Source of the DNA: Cervus elaphus
Taxonomy: Eukaryota > Chordata > Mammalia > Artiodactyla > Cervidae
Length of the DNA stretch: 64,000 bases
Direction of reading: 5' to 3'
NCBI RefSeq assembly: GCF_910594005.1
Contig: NC_057819.1
Coordinates: 130,235,669 to 130,299,668 of the forward strand
In this document: piece by piece, positions 20,410 to 32,854 of the stretch
Layout: each line of letters begins with the position of its first letter
Numbering within the stretch: position 1 is the first letter of the stretch
Notes under the pieces: generated by a model
What the model was told of the DNA's origin: nothing
The model's input: only the letters and a program-made list of their open reading frames with translations
Database searches by the model: none
Program-made: the position numbers and the translations under genes

Positions 20410-21165
20410 ACCATAGGTTTTTTTTTTAAAGCCTATTTTTTTTTCTGAGTAATTTGAGGTTCTTAGCAAAACTGAGAGGAAGGTCCAGAGATTTCCCAAA
20501 GACCCCTTGCACCCTCACAGATGCGTGGCCTCCCGCTGTATCCACATCTCCCACCAGAGTGGCACATTTGTTGAAACTGATGAACCTACATCGTCATCAC
20601 TTAAAGTCATCGTTCACAACAGGGTTTGCTCTTGGTGGCGTACATTGTATGCATTTGGACAAATGTATAATGACATGCATCTACCATTATAGTTTCACGC
20701 AGAATGATTTCAGTTCAGTTCAGTTCAGTGGCTCAGTCGTGTCCGACTCTTTGAGACCCCATGGACTGCAGCACGCTAGGCTTCCCTGTCCATCGCCAGC
20801 TCCCGGAGTTTGCTCAAATTCATGTCCATGGAGTTAGTGATGCCATCTGACCATCTCATCTTCTGCCGTCCCCTTCTCCTCCTGCCTTCAATCTTTCCCT
20901 GTCCTAAGATTTCCCTGCTCTAAAAATCCTCTGTGCTCTGCCTATCCATCCTTCCCCGCTCCCTAACCCCTGGCAACCCCTGCTTTTACTGTCTCTAGCT
21001 GTGCCTTTTCCAGAATGCCATGTAGTTGGAATCCTACAATATGTAGCCTTTTCAGATTGGCTTCTTTCAATTACTAATGTGCATTCCTCCACATCTTTTT
21101 CGTGGCTTGATACTTCATTTCCATTTAGCACAGCATAATATTCTATTGCCTACATTGCCTACAAA
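20410..21165 (-). mobile_element. Old L1 3' UTR, interrupted by BovB
   Basis: Antisense L1: aaaactgagaggaaggtcca, accagagtggcacatttgtt, ttggacaaatgtataatgac on the left. After the BovB it has ctgctctaaaaatcctctgt, ccttttccagaatgccatgt, cagattggcttctttcaatt. Confidence 0.8.
20710..20897 (-). mobile_element. BovB LINE 3' end nested in L1
   Basis: Begins with the terminal pentamer repeat (cagttcagttcagttcagt) and ends at gccttcaatctttccct. L1 letters gattt occur on both sides and may be part of the target duplication. Confidence 0.9.
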
Positions 21166-22494
21166 TTGTTTTCCTACTGCTTGTTTTTAAAGACCTTGCG
21201 GTAGAAGGTACCATGTTTACATCAGCTCTGGGCTCCATTTTCCTTTCGATAAAAAGCAGAAGATTCACGTGTCTCATGGTATTTGACCGAAAGCTTTCCA
21301 TCAGACTTGAATTTCTTAGGATTAACCACCGGTGCTGAGTCTCGCCTGGAAAAAAAGACAACAGGCAGGTGGATGAGAAGCTCATGACGGTCACCTGTGT
21401 CCATCCTGTGACCGGCAGGTGAAGTGGTGGAGACCTGCTCTGAGGGGAGTGTCCCCACTCTGGAGCTGGTCTTTGGACTCATGTACCAGCGTTTCTGTGC
21501 TTGGCTTGGGGACCAAACAAAGTCTTGCCAGACAACTTAGGGGGCTGTGTGTCTTGGGCAAACCCCATGCCCTCTCTGAGCCTTGGTTTGCATATCCACA
21601 TTTCAGTGACTTCCAAGATCTCCTCTAACTCTGCCGTGACACATCGTGGCCACATCAAAGCCAGCTTATCGCCGTAGCCTCCTTATCCCCATGCAGGCTG
21701 CCTCCGCCCGTTTGCCAGCCCCTCGTGGAGACTGGCATGAGACACGGGGTAAGCCCACTCGGTGCTTATCTGCGGATGGCTCCTTGGTTCTCAGGCTTGC
21801 CCGCTCTGCGTCTGGCGCACTTCTGAAATATCTGAGTGGGCTGAAAGGAAGGCAACTGGACACAGTTTTTTTTTTCCTTTTTCCCCCATGGGGATCCTCC
21901 CCCCCCTTCCTGTGTCTCCATCCAGCTGCTGATGCTCTGGGCCCCTGACCCCGGGGCCAACTTCCCACCCACTTCTTGTGACTCATACCTTTCATCACCT
22001 CTCAGAAGAGAGGCGCCTGTCACCTCCTTCTCCCTGAGGTTGGAAGGGCCTTGGGCAGAGTCTGAGCTGGAACCCAGTGCAGCCAGCACCGGGAATCACC
22101 CTCGAGCGATTCATGAAGCTGGGCGGTCTGCTTCCAGCTGAGTCCTGGGTGGCTGGGGCGCAGGAGGCTTCCTGCTTCTTAGACCCATTCCTCCCTTCCT
22201 GCTTGAAGCCTTCCGAAGAGGAAGGCTGACTTTCTCCTTTTGCCTCTGTCCTCTTTGAGACATGATTCTGAAGGACGCCGAGGATTCTCTGCTTCGGAGG
22301 GAAGAAGTCTGTGTTTTTTGCTGGCGGTGTGCAGCAGGAATGGGCAGGCTCAGCGCTGGCCTTGAAATGCAGACCACCGGCGTCTCGCCTCCCTCCGCAG
22401 GGGCTGACCCTTTTCCTGTGAGGCTTCCGGAGAGGGTCTTCGCTCAAAACCCAACCAGAGCCCTTGCCAATGTGCTTGGGGGAGGAAAGCTTAC
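21166..22494. other. Long unassigned block, no gene seen
   Basis: Overlapping frames at 21646-22501 on both strands are long because the DNA is GC-rich. They have no domain and contradict each other. ctctctgagccttggtttgc at about 21573 may be a MIR scrap. Confidence 0.45.
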
Positions 22495-22575
22495 TTGACA
22501 TCAGCTTTCCAGTGCATTCCTGTAATTACAGCTCGATGCTAAAGCGCTAAATGGTTATTATTATGAAGCCAGGGT
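22495..22575. promoter_or_regulatory. Candidate conserved element
   Basis: A perfect 10-base palindrome tgtaattaca (22521-22530) with a TAATTA homeodomain core, followed by gctaaatggttattattatg. The composition is unlike the flanks. Conservation is a guess from motif content. Confidence 0.25.
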
Positions 22576-24204
22576 GTTTGCTGCCAAGGCGATAGGAAAG
22601 ACACGAGTACAAGGTTTGGGGAAATCAAGGGTTTTACTGGATTTGAGACTAAGGAGGGGTGGCAAGAACAAAAGAGGGAGATCTGTAGCCATGCATGCAA
22701 AGGCACAGATTGGTAGGACCTGAAATGGAGGCGAGAAAACCTTAGACTGGTGGCAGACAGAGCAGAGACTTAGAATGTACAAACAGAGGTTCAGGTACCC
22801 ATTTGCAAGGATCTGGAATATACAGGCAGCTTCAGTGTTGAAATGTAAACTCCCACAAACTCAACTCAGGTCCAAGTGTTTATACAGCTCACCATGTGCT
22901 GGTCATCACCCCAAACACGCTACATACATCTGCTCATTCCGTTCATTTTCTGTTGAGTTTTGTCATTTCCAGATTCACGGAATCTTCACCCGAAGACTTC
23001 GAGTGAAATCTGGGGTCGCTCCTCACCAAAAGGAGCTCTTGGCGAGGGGTCAGGTCATTCTAGATTCCAGCCCACACTTTGCCTGTTAGCACCTGCATCT
23101 CTGCCTGGCGTTTCCAATCCTGGGAATGTTGAACCCAGGACAAGAGCTAGCTCACAGGAATGGGAGAGGGGGGACAGCGTGGAGAATGGAGAAGGGGGCG
23201 TAGGAAGGATGGAGAAAGGACCGGGAGCTGAAAACAAGCTCGGAGGGAAGCTGAGGCCAAACCAATTGAGTCTGTTCTTCCTAACAGGACCATCTGAGCA
23301 GCAAGAGGGAGGTGTGTTCTCACCGGTGAGATGCCTGGAGTTTGTTTCTGCTGCTCCTCCCCTTAGCTCCTTGTGAGCGGGTGCGTCTCATGGTGGGGAG
23401 CAAGCAGGCGCTGATGAGCTGATGCTCCCAGGAACTCAGGAGGCGGGCCCACCTTTCCTTCTGGGGCAGCGTCTGGATCTTTGGAGGACTGGTTTTGAAG
23501 AAGGACCGGAGTCAGGTTTGATGCAACGTAACCAGGCAACAAACACCCTGGCTCTGCTCAGATGCTGTGACATGTCTCCGTCCATCTCTGAACATCTTAT
23601 CTCTCCTTCCTCCCCTGCTCAGCACCGTTCATGCGTTTGTGGAGGAAGCTGATGGTGATGGTCCAGGTATGCTGAGATTCTTCCCAGGAGCCCTTTGTTG
23701 TCATGGTCAAAGCAATGCTTCTGCCTGAGTGAGGGGCTAGGGTTGAGGGGCCTCGGGCTGGGTGGAAAGGGCCCTGGGTGAGGTCAAATCAGAGGACGCC
23801 TGTTAACAAGGGTCGGAGGTCAAATACTGGGAGGTGGCGTCCGGACAGCCAGAGGTAGGACACTTAGGAAAGGTTCGGGACCCCGTAATGATTGAGATGG
23901 TGCCTCGTTTAGGACGAAGCCAAGGATCCCTGGGGCAGCTGTGGGGGAAAGCTCACGGAGGCCGGGGTTTCCTTCATGGTTGCCTTTGGGGATGGGTGAA
24001 GGGGTCAGAGGGAAGGTGGGCAAGTTCTCATCTCCCTTGTTCCCTTATAAAGGGAGGCAGAGGGCTAAATGACGTAGCTCATGTGAAGTTCCCGATATAG
24101 TGCCTGACACATTATCAATATTCAATACATTAGCTTTCAGGGTTACGTTTTGTTAATAAATAATTTTTACTAATAAAAACTAGTTGGCTAGTAGGCTCAG
24201 GTGT
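22576..24204. other. Long unassigned block with a possible MIR
   Basis: 22880-22950 (caccatgtgctggtcatcac) resembles the MIR head. The rest, including G-rich 23140-23260 and 23730-24010, shows no repeat or gene. Confidence 0.45.
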
Positions 24205-24290
24205 GCAAAAATAACAGGTAGGTTCTCATTAGTTATCTTTCTTTTTTTACATAGTGTCAGTACATAATATCAATAGTGTACATATAGATG
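24205..24290 (-). mobile_element. L1 3' UTR scrap (possible)
   Basis: acaggtaggttctcattagt followed by tatcaatagtgtacatatag resembles an antisense L1 3' region. Confidence 0.45.
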
Positions 24291-25954
24291 CTTTCTTAAG
24301 ATAGAAAACACTTGAGTAGGTTAATAGACTAAGAGGTAAAGTCAGTAGAGAGAGAGAGAAATAACGAATTCAGGAAACACTGAGGGAGGTTATGGAAGAA
24401 ATGAGTGTGAAGTTATGGATTCACCTGGGACGGAAGGGAAGGTCTGGTTTGTATTCGAGATACGAGGAAGGAGGTAGCGGTACAGGTAGGTTGGGTTCCG
24501 AGGGAGGAAGTTTATAGCTGATTGTTTCTTTTTTTCCAATGAAATAAGAAGCAGGGTTCATAGCTGCTGGGAAAGATGGCAGCAGGGGCTGAAATGTTGA
24601 CAGTGTTGCTAGGAGGATGAGGGATGGGACTGATCTGAAAATTCTAGGCGGATTGCTGGGCACTGCGAAGGACTCAGCCAGGATGGGCTCTCGGCGTTTG
24701 TCCTCCTGCCCACATGTGGGGTCTGTGAGCAGTTCTCCGGCCTTGCCCAGCCGTCAGGAAGTGGGACCAAAGCAGACCTTTGGTTGGCCTGGTCCACGAG
24801 TGGGGTTGGAAGTGGAAAGACAGGCAGCGATGCTTTTGTTACTGGCAGAGTGTGGCCACAGCCAAATGGGCTTAACAGGGAAGCAAATGACACCAGGAGG
24901 AAGGTGACAGACTGGGGAAATAGGAGGTGCCCTGGCTTTGGAGAACATGATGAGGTGAGAGAGAGGGCAGAGAGGAGAGCTGGGAAGATAGGGCGTCGCG
25001 CCAGAGATCCCAGGCTTTAGAAGGTCAGACAGACGGGGGACCGCTCTGGGTGATGGCAAGTCCAGGACACGGCCAGAAGCGTGGGCTGGGTGGTGAAGAG
25101 CAGGGACAGTCAACGGCACTGAAATGGAACCCCGGGAACCAGGACGCTCTAGTGTCCACTGGACATGGACTCCCTCTGGGGTGGCTGAAGTGTTTGTCCG
25201 AGAAAGATCTATAGGGCATGGGAGTGAGGGACCCGAGAACTCAAAGAATCAAACCTCATCTTAGCGAAGATAATACCCCGACTCTGAAGTCAGGGTTCTT
25301 GATAACATGGTCTCCTGGGCAAGCAGGGAAGGTCCCCATTCTGTTCTGTCTCCTTGCCCACTTCTGCCCGGCCAGTGGCCGGGGGACCAATGCTGGTTTT
25401 TAACAGCAAAGGGGCACAGCTGGCTATTTCCAGTGTACAGAGAAGTGGAAACTTCGACCAGAGCATCAACGCCTTGCCCAGAATGACACCCTCGTGGTGC
25501 TGACCTCAGCCTGTCGCTTCGTCTCTCCCGTCCTCCCCACTTGGCTTCCACTTTTGCGTTTAACCTATTGCAGCAAAGCTGGGTCAACACGGGCCTCCTC
25601 CTCGCACGCCCTCCGGAGATTTGGCATTTAGGTTTGATACAGGGACCTAGAGGGAAATTTTCCACCTTGGCAGAGGGGTATAAAAATCAGGAGGGAGTGT
25701 TTTTCCTGCACAGCAACAAGAGGAATCAAATTATGACTTCTTCTTCTCTCTCCATTCCAGCTCTCTTGCTATTTATGTAGATGTTACAGTTCCATAAAAA
25801 TACCTTTTGCTCAGAAAAAAGCCATCTCTTAACCCAAAGCATCCCAAATTGCTATATTTTTAATTTTAGTACTAGATCTGCTTGGATCTCTTTCCACTTC
25901 CACTTAAAAAAAAGTGATCTACCAATGCAGAAATGTCCCCTCTTCCTAGGTGTG
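24291..25954. other. Long unassigned block, no gene seen
   Basis: Has a (GA)n-like run at about 24344-24360. No repeat recognised with confidence. Frames near 24609-25119 and 25261-25665 lack domains. Confidence 0.45.
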
Positions 25955-26162
25955 ACTCACTGGAAAAGACCCTGATGCTGGGAGAGCTTAAGGGTAGGAG
26001 GAGAAGCGGGCAACAGAAAATGAGATGGATGGATGGCATCCCTGCCCCAATGGACATGAATTCGAGCAAACTCCGGGAGATGGTGAAGGACAGGGAAGAC
26101 TGGTATGTAGCAGTCTATGGGGTTGCAAAAAGTCGGATACAACTTAGTGATTGAACAACAAA
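25955..26162 (+). mobile_element. BovB LINE 3' end, 5'-truncated
   Basis: actcactggaaaagaccctg to cggatacaacttagtgattg with a (CAA)-type tail. Confidence 0.9.
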
Positions 26163-26194
26163 ATTAAAAATTAGTTTTAAAAAAGAAAAAGGAT

Positions 26195-26375
26195 CAGGTC
26201 CCGAGGTCCCTGGGTTTCATCTTAGCTTTACCATTAGCTGTATGGCCTCAGGTAAATCTTTGAACATTTCTGAATCCCAGTTTCTTCATGTGAAAATAAA
26301 AGGAAATCATAAGTCCTTTATTCAGTTGTCAGGAAGATTAGATTTGGTTGCATGCAGCCAGGTAGCTGAGATGTA
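26195..26375 (-). repeat. MIR SINE
   Basis: tgtatggcctcaggtaaatc, atcccagtttcttcatgtga, gtcaggaagattagatttgg in antisense MIR order. Confidence 0.65.
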
Positions 26376-27985
26376 GAAACACATCAGTTAAGAGAAGATC
26401 CTCAATTCCCATCCATGTGGACATCCATCCACCTATCTTCTGTTCTCAGGGCATGTGCTTCTGAGATGTTGAACCAGTTAAGACATGCTTCCTGAAGCTG
26501 TGGATCAACTTTTTTGCTCGGTACAAGTTAATCTGGAATTGATTTCATGAGCAGGACCCAGGCTCTGAAAACACTGATTAGTTCAGATGCCCATGTGGGT
26601 GAACGGAAGTTTTGGAGAGAAGGTTTCTTATAGGTCATAGTCCATCATGTCACTAGAAAACCATTTGGCTAAGAGCTCCATAAGAAGATTCTCGTTCCTG
26701 AAAGTAGGGCAGGGGCAGTGGTGGCCTGGAGCCTCATATATGAAGAAAAGAACTAGGATGGGAACCGACTTCAAGTGATCACCGTGTTCTAGGCACTGCG
26801 CTAGCTACTTTCTGTTGTTACCATTTTAAAGTTATTTAATAACATTCTTTTAAGGAATTAGTAAACTGGGAATCCTGGATTAAAGGAATTCCAGATATTC
26901 CAGCTTTTAAACTACCATTGAGTTTAAAAATATGAGTACATATTGGCTTGTTCAAAGTTGTTTTCTGCAAACAGAATTGAAAGGAATAGGGGTCACTGTA
27001 GGTGGGCAGGACCCAGGGCCACCTCTGGACCAACAATAGACTGTAAGTCTGAAGAAGTCAGGGATCCCAGTGTTTGGCTCATCCTTGTACAGTGCTTAGC
27101 AGATGATCGATGATCGACACAGGATTTGATGTCCAGAGCTGCAGCAGCCATTTGGTGACCATGAGGACAAGGGAAGAAAATTTCAAGGGAGGTGACTCAG
27201 AGCCCTAACACATCTGAACTACAAAATTAACCCACTCTGTGACCATCTGTCTTCATCACTCTTGCTTTATGCACAAATGCCTTCAATTCAAAGTCATCTT
27301 TCCCCTATGGCTGTTTTTCTAAACACATGGCCAGAGAGATCCTAACTGACCCAGTCTCTAAATATGAGCATGGATACGTCACCATCTCAGCTGGGTGATC
27401 ACAACCATGCTCTTGATGGAGCAGCACTTCATGAGAATAATGGAAGCTACCTGTTTCTCAAGGCTATGCTGTGAAATCTGCTGGGACCCCTGGGCTGATC
27501 TCTCCCACTTTGAAACTCTCTCATTGCACATGAGAGTCGAGTCCCCTGCAGTGCGGGTGGCAGAGAATGAGCCTGGCAGTTTCGTGTTTGGTTTGTCAGG
27601 GTGCCACGTGGAACTGGGCGCCAGGGCCATATTATGTGATCTGAGCCATCTCGCTGGCCTGCCTGTTGCTATGGCTCATGAGTGAGGAGCATAGCTGACA
27701 TTCTTCCCCTCCTGGAGAATTCTATGCAGAAAGACACCTGCCCCAGTCCTCTGGGCATTTCCTCGTTCCTTTTTCTGCTGGATCTGCCACCTCTGAAACC
27801 TAAGCTGGGCTCAGGGTTGGTGGGGGGAGTGGCGGGCAGGAGAGCGTCAGTGTGTTCTGAGGTTTTATCAGCCAGTCTTCAGACAAGACCATGCATTTCC
27901 ATAAGCACTCAGGTCAGAGTTGGGGAAGCATTTGTGACTTTGGTGTGAATACATCTGTGTTGCTTGGAGATCAGGAAGTTCAGTT
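26376..27985. other. Long unassigned block with old repeat scraps
   Basis: Possible MIR at 26780-26850 (ctaggcactgcgctagctac) and L2 end at 27040-27115 (agactgtaagtctgaagaag). Frames at 27379-27685 are opposed and domain-free. Confidence 0.45.
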
Positions 27986-28172
27986 TCGGGACCCCTGGTG
28001 GTCCAGCAGCTAAGACTCCGAGCTCCCAATGCAGGGGGCCTGGGTTCCACCCCTGCTCAGGTCACAAGACCCCACAGGCTGTGATGAAGATCGAAGACCC
28101 TGCTTTCCACACCTAACACCCAGCACGGCCAAATAAGTGAATACATAAAAGTAAATATTAAAAAAAAGAAGT
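27986..28172 (+). mobile_element. CHR-type SINE
   Basis: gacccctggtggtccagcag, caatgcagggggcctgggtt, then acggccaaataagtgaatac and an A-rich tail. Confidence 0.85.
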
Positions 28173-28261
28173 TCAATTTCAATTCCTCAAACGTGTCACC
28201 CTCATATGGGGCTGGCTGTCTGGGAAGAGCCATCTCTTTCCATAACCACTGAATCTCCTCT

Positions 28262-28461
28262 AAGTCAATTCAGTTGTCTCCAAGTCTTTGCGACCTCATG
28301 GACTGTAGCCCACCAGGCGCCTCTGCCCATGGGATTCTCCAGGCAGGAATACTGGAGTGGGTTGCTGTGCCCTCTTCCAGGGGACCTTCCCAACCCAGGG
28401 ATTAAACCTGCGTCTCCTGCATTGCAGGTGGATTCTTTACCATTGAGGCACCTGGGAAGCC
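28262..28461 (-). mobile_element. Bov-tA SINE
   Basis: agtcaattcagttgtctcca to gaggcacctgggaagcc. The 192-codon frame at 28206-28784 is this SINE and the next one read through. Confidence 0.93.
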
Positions 28462-28638
28462 TTCTCTATGCTATAGTTACTACTTTCCCCTGTGGAGCGA
28501 ATAAATATCTTTCTTGTGTAGGAAGGCACTTTGAGACCCAGCAACTATTCCGTTTCCCACCACGCTTTGGAGTTATTTATTTAGGTCAGGTTGGACGCAT
28601 GGGTTCTCATTTTACTAGTCATGAGCCATTCTGTCATT

Positions 28639-28803
28639 GGGCTTCCCAGGTGGTGCCTGGGTCGGGGAGATCCTCTGGAGGAGGACATGGCAACCCACTC
28701 CATTGTTCTTGCTGGAGAATCCTGAGGACAGAGAAGCCTGATGGGCTACAGTCCATGGGGTCACAAAGAGTTGGACATGACTGAGGAGATGTAGCACGCA
28801 CGC
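28639..28803 (+). mobile_element. Bov-tA SINE with internal deletion
   Basis: The head gggcttcccaggtggt joins directly to gcctgggtcggggagatc, so about 45 bases of the tRNA-like part are missing. The tail carries cacgcacgc. Confidence 0.88.
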
Positions 28804-28832
28804 ATGGAGACGGTAAAAAGTCAGTGGTCGCC

Positions 28833-28912
28833 AGGGACAGAGGAACCTGGCGAGCTACAGTCTGTAGGGTTGCAAAGAGTCAGACACGACTGAATCGGCT
28901 TAGCACCGCACG
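28833..28912 (+). mobile_element. Bov-tA SINE 3' fragment
   Basis: Only ggacagaggaacctggcgag to cagacacgactgaatcggct. Just downstream of, and in the same orientation as, the previous copy. Confidence 0.8.
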
Positions 28913-29552
28913 GCTCATTCCGTCATTAATTTTTGCCTCTCAAATGATCTCAGATTTGGCAAGTGGAACCTCCTTCAAGCTGACTGGAGGCCCTTTTGAG
29001 ATGTCCTCTTTATGTTTTGAGTACTTTATTTGTGGCAGAACAGAGTGGTCCATGCTCGCCTCCTACTTTCCCTGCCCAGCCCTGAAATCGGTGATTCCTT
29101 CAAGGATCCTGGGTCCCTTTATCGGAAAATAATGTGCGGGACTGGGAATGTCCTCATCACTTCGAGGGTGTTGCTACTGCTGGATCATTTCAGTGGAATA
29201 TGTGTGCACACACGTATGTGGAAGTGTATACAGCACTCATGAGGGTATGTACTTAAACTTACATCCCTGTTTATTTCTGCATCCATCTGTATCTAGTAAA
29301 AACCACACGTTTCATCATCCCCACTTCCAGTCCAACACCACAGGGCTCATTCTCGTTTTCTCCCATTCTGCAGTTGTAGCTCTCTTTCCCAACAGGGAGA
29401 AAGTTGGCTTCTGTTGTCTTGATGACAGTTACCCATTTGATCAATCCCTTCGTGTATAACCCAGATCGTATCACGACTGCCACCCTTCCTCCTCCTAATG
29501 CTTCTTGATCTTGCTTGAGCTCCAAGGCCCCCATGATTAGCTTCTCCTGTTG
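28913..29552. other. Unassigned DNA
   Basis: No repeat family or gene recognised. Frames of 70-103 codons have no domain. Confidence 0.4.
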
Positions 29553-31546
29553 TATTAGTTCAGTCGCTCAGTTGTGTCCAATTCTTTGTGACGCCATGGA
29601 CTGCAGCACTCCAGGCCTCCCTGTCCATCACCAACTCCCGGAGCCTACTCAAACTCACGTCCATCGAGTCGGTGATGCCATCCAACCATCTCATCCTCTG
29701 TCGTCCCCTTCTCCTCCTGCCTTCAATCTTTCCCAGCATCAGGGTCATTTCCAATGAGTTGGTTCTTGGCATCAGGTGGCCAAAGTATTGGAGTTTCAGC
29801 TTCAGCATCAGTCCTTCCAATGAATATTCAGGGTTGATTTCCTCTAGGATGGACTTGTTGGATCCTCTTGCAGTCCAAGGGACTCTCAAGAGTCTTCTCC
29901 AACAGGTCAAAAGAATCTCCACAGTTCAAAAGTATCAATTCTTCAGCGCTCAGCTTTCTTTATACTCCAACTTTCACATCCATACATGACCACGGGAAAA
30001 ACCATAGCTTTGACTAGATGGACCTTTGTTGGTAAAGTAATGTCTCTGCTTTTTAATATGCTGCCTAGGTTGGTCATAGCTTTTCTTCCAAGGAGCAAGC
30101 GTCTTTTAATTTCATGGCTGCAGTCACCATCTGCAGTGATTTTGGAGCCCAGAAAAATAAAGTCTGACACTGTTTCCACTGTCTCCCCATCTCTTTGCCA
30201 TGAAGTGAGGAGACCATATGCCATGATCTTAGCTTTCTGAATGTTGAGCTTTAAGCCAATTTTTTCACTCTCCTCTTTCACTTTCATCAAGAGGCTCTTT
30301 AGTTCTTCACTTTCTGCCATAAGGGTGGTGTCATCTGCATATCTGAGGTTATTGATATTTCTCCTGGCATTCTTGATTTCAGCTTGTGCTTCATCCAGCC
30401 CAGCGTTTCATGATGTACTCTGCATATAAGTTAAATAAGCAGGGTGACAATATACAGCCTTGATGTGTTCCTTTCCCGATTTGGAACCAGTCTGTTATTC
30501 CATGTCCAGTTCTAACTATTGCTTCCTGACCTGCATACAGATTTCTCAGGAGGCAGGTCAGGTGGTCTAGTATTCCCATCTCTTTCAGAATTTTCCATAG
30601 TTTGTTGTGATCTACACAGTCAAAGGCTTTGACATAGTCAATAAAGCAGAAGTAGATGTTTTTCTGGAACTCTCTTGCTTCTTTGATGATCCAGCGGATG
30701 TTGGCAATTTGATCTCTGGTTTCTCTGCCTTTTCTAAAACCAGCTTGAACATCTGGAAATTCACAGTACTGAATTCACAGTACTGAATTCACAGTTCATG
30801 TACTGTTGAAGCCTGGCTTGGAGAATTTCGAGTGTTACTTTGCTAGCATTTAAGATGAGTGCAATTGTGCACTAGTTTGAACATTCTTTGGCATTGCCTT
30901 TCTTAGGGATTGGAATGAAAACTGACCTTTTCCAGTCCTGTGGCCACTGCTGAGTTTTCCAAATTTGCTGGCATATTGAGTGCAGCACTTTCACAGCATC
31001 ATGTTTCAGGATTTGAAATAGCTCAACTGGAATTCCATCACATCCACTAGCTTTGTTCGTAGTGATGCTTCCTAAGACCCACTTGACTTTACACTCCAGG
31101 ATGTCTGTCTCTAGGTGAGGGATCACACCATCCTGATATCTGGGTTGTGAAGATCTTTTTTGTACAGTTCTTCTGTGTATTCTTGCCACTTCTTCTTAAT
31201 GTCTTCTGCTTCTGTTAGGTCCATACCATTTCTGTCCTTTATTGTGCTCATCTTTGCATGAAATGTTCCCTTGCTATCTCTAATTTTCTTGAAGAGATCT
31301 CTAGTCTTTCCCATTCTATTGCTTTCTTCTATTTTTTGCATCGATCGCTGAGGAAGGCTTTCTTATCTCTCCTTGCTATTCTTTGGAACTCTGCATTCAA
31401 ATGGGAATATCTTTCCTTTTCTCCTTTGCCTTTAGCTTCTCTTCTTTCTCAGCAATTTGTAAGGCCTCCTCAGACAACCATTTTGCCTTTCTTTTTTCTT
31501 GGGGATGGTCCTGATCCCTGCCTCCCGTACAATGTCACGATGTCCT
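29553..31546 (-). mobile_element. BovB LINE, 2-kb 5'-truncated copy
   Basis: The longest BovB in the window. The 3' end at 29553 starts ttagttcagtcgctcagttg. The left end in element terms lies near 31546 (cctcccgtacaatgtcacga), so the apurinic-type endonuclease part is absent and only the reverse-transcriptase region and 3' end remain. At 30759-30795 a 14-base unit (attcacagtactga) is repeated about 2.6 times, absent from the second copy at 40.97 kb. Confidence 0.93.
29960..31341 (-). pseudogene. BovB reverse transcriptase remnant
   Basis: Decayed reverse-transcriptase coding region of an RTE-clade LINE. It is broken into at least four frames (31123-31341, 30872-31189, 30391-30579, 29943-30320), so no functional enzyme is made. 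Family landmarks survive: DGIPVELFQ upstream, IPIPKKGN in the fingers region, QGCILSPCLFNLYAEY, and the catalytic YADD at 30330-30341. Frameshifts and the 14-base tandem repeat interrupt it. It carries no upstream promoter of its own and should be treated as a dead copy. Confidence 0.9.
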
Positions 31547-32854
31547 CCTGTATGGACACCCTCAACCTCTCTCAGGCCCTGGGTCATCACGGCTCACCCC
31601 TGTCCTCTTAGCGTGGACAGCTCCCCCAACAACTTGTGACCTGCTGCAATTCAGGATGAGAAGTGAAAGAAGGAAAGGAAAACATCGAGAGAGTCGTAAC
31701 CAGCCTTGGCAGCGGCGATTTCAGTGCTCAGCATGGATAAAACTCTGTCAGCAGTTTGATCTACTCAATCTGCCTCAGGAGGGTAATCTGTGTGGGTGTG
31801 GCTACATCCCACTAAGATCACATGTGTCTTCTCTCTCTCCTCTCTGCTTCTCTGCTTTGATGATGCCCTGAATGTTCAGGAGTGGTGATCCAAACTCCAG
31901 CCCTCGTGTCTCAACTTCCCAGGGCTGGGACTTCAGAGCGGTGACATGAAGGCACACGCCTCCCGGGGAGCAGTGCCTTCTGCCCGCCCCTGCTTGAACT
32001 TCCGCTCCCCTGCCACCCCTCTCGCAGGCTGAGTGCCCAGCTGTTGGCCCATCCCTCCCCCGGCAGCGGCCCCTCCAGCTGCTGTGACAGAATGCCTGGG
32101 AGTCACGGGCACAGGATCAGGGATGGGGGGAGCCGAGGCCACTCCTGTCCCCGGCTGGCTGGTCTCATGCCATGAGGTCACACGTCCTTTATACTCCCTG
32201 GGGCCAGCCTCATTCTGCTGAGGTCTGGCAAGAGTGGGGTCTCCTGTTTGGCACAGTGAGGACGGGCCCTCTCCTGACGCTGGTGGATTTGGGATTAGCC
32301 TGTGTGAGCAAAAGCCATGTGACCCTCCCACCACTGCTGTTTCTGTTTGTGACAACACAGGCCACAGTGGCCCCCGTCGCTCTAAGACACTCCCTTCCCC
32401 CCTCTGCCCTGCATCCAGGCCCGTGGCTCTGCTCCTGTCTGGGGCATTGAGGGGAGGGAACAGAGGTGCACACTCGGGGCGGGTAAGCAGGCAGGGGGCC
32501 ACAGCGAGGAGGAGCCATGTGCCGAACAAAACCCAGTTCTCGCTTCCCCAGCACACGTGGGCACAGAGGAAAGCTTTGCACACCAAGGCTGGGCTTTCTG
32601 TGCCTCCCCAGGCCCTGATGGGCTGGAACGTGATCTGAAAGATAGGGAGAGCTAGCTGTCTTCTCTGAGTCATGGGGTGGAAGAACACGACTCCTTGGGG
32701 GCTTCTAAAGGCCAGAGCCAGAGCCCTGGAAGAGACGCCGCAGAGAAGCACAGTGGTGCTGACGTTCCCACCTCCGCTCGCCATCCCATCCCTTCTGGGC
32801 TCCGAGATTCTTGAATGATGTGAATCCTTTCCCGGAGAACACGGCGGCATGGTC
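31547..32854. other. GC-rich unassigned block with a 307-codon open frame
   Basis: The longest non-repeat frame in the window lies on the minus strand at 31933-32856. The translation is rich in P, G, A, S and R, has no signal peptide, membrane segment or domain that I recognise. It is overlapped by long frames on the plus strand (32172-32638), as expected from stop-poor GC-rich DNA. I do not call a gene. Confidence 0.4.

Noticed and set aside
24420..25780. Considered as a processed gene copy because of long frames and purine-rich stretches
   Set aside because: No poly-A tail, no flanking duplication and no recognisable protein in any frame.
28206..28784. 192-codon plus-strand frame
   Set aside because: It is an antisense Bov-tA joined through a short spacer to a sense Bov-tA. 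Both parts give the usual SINE-derived peptides.
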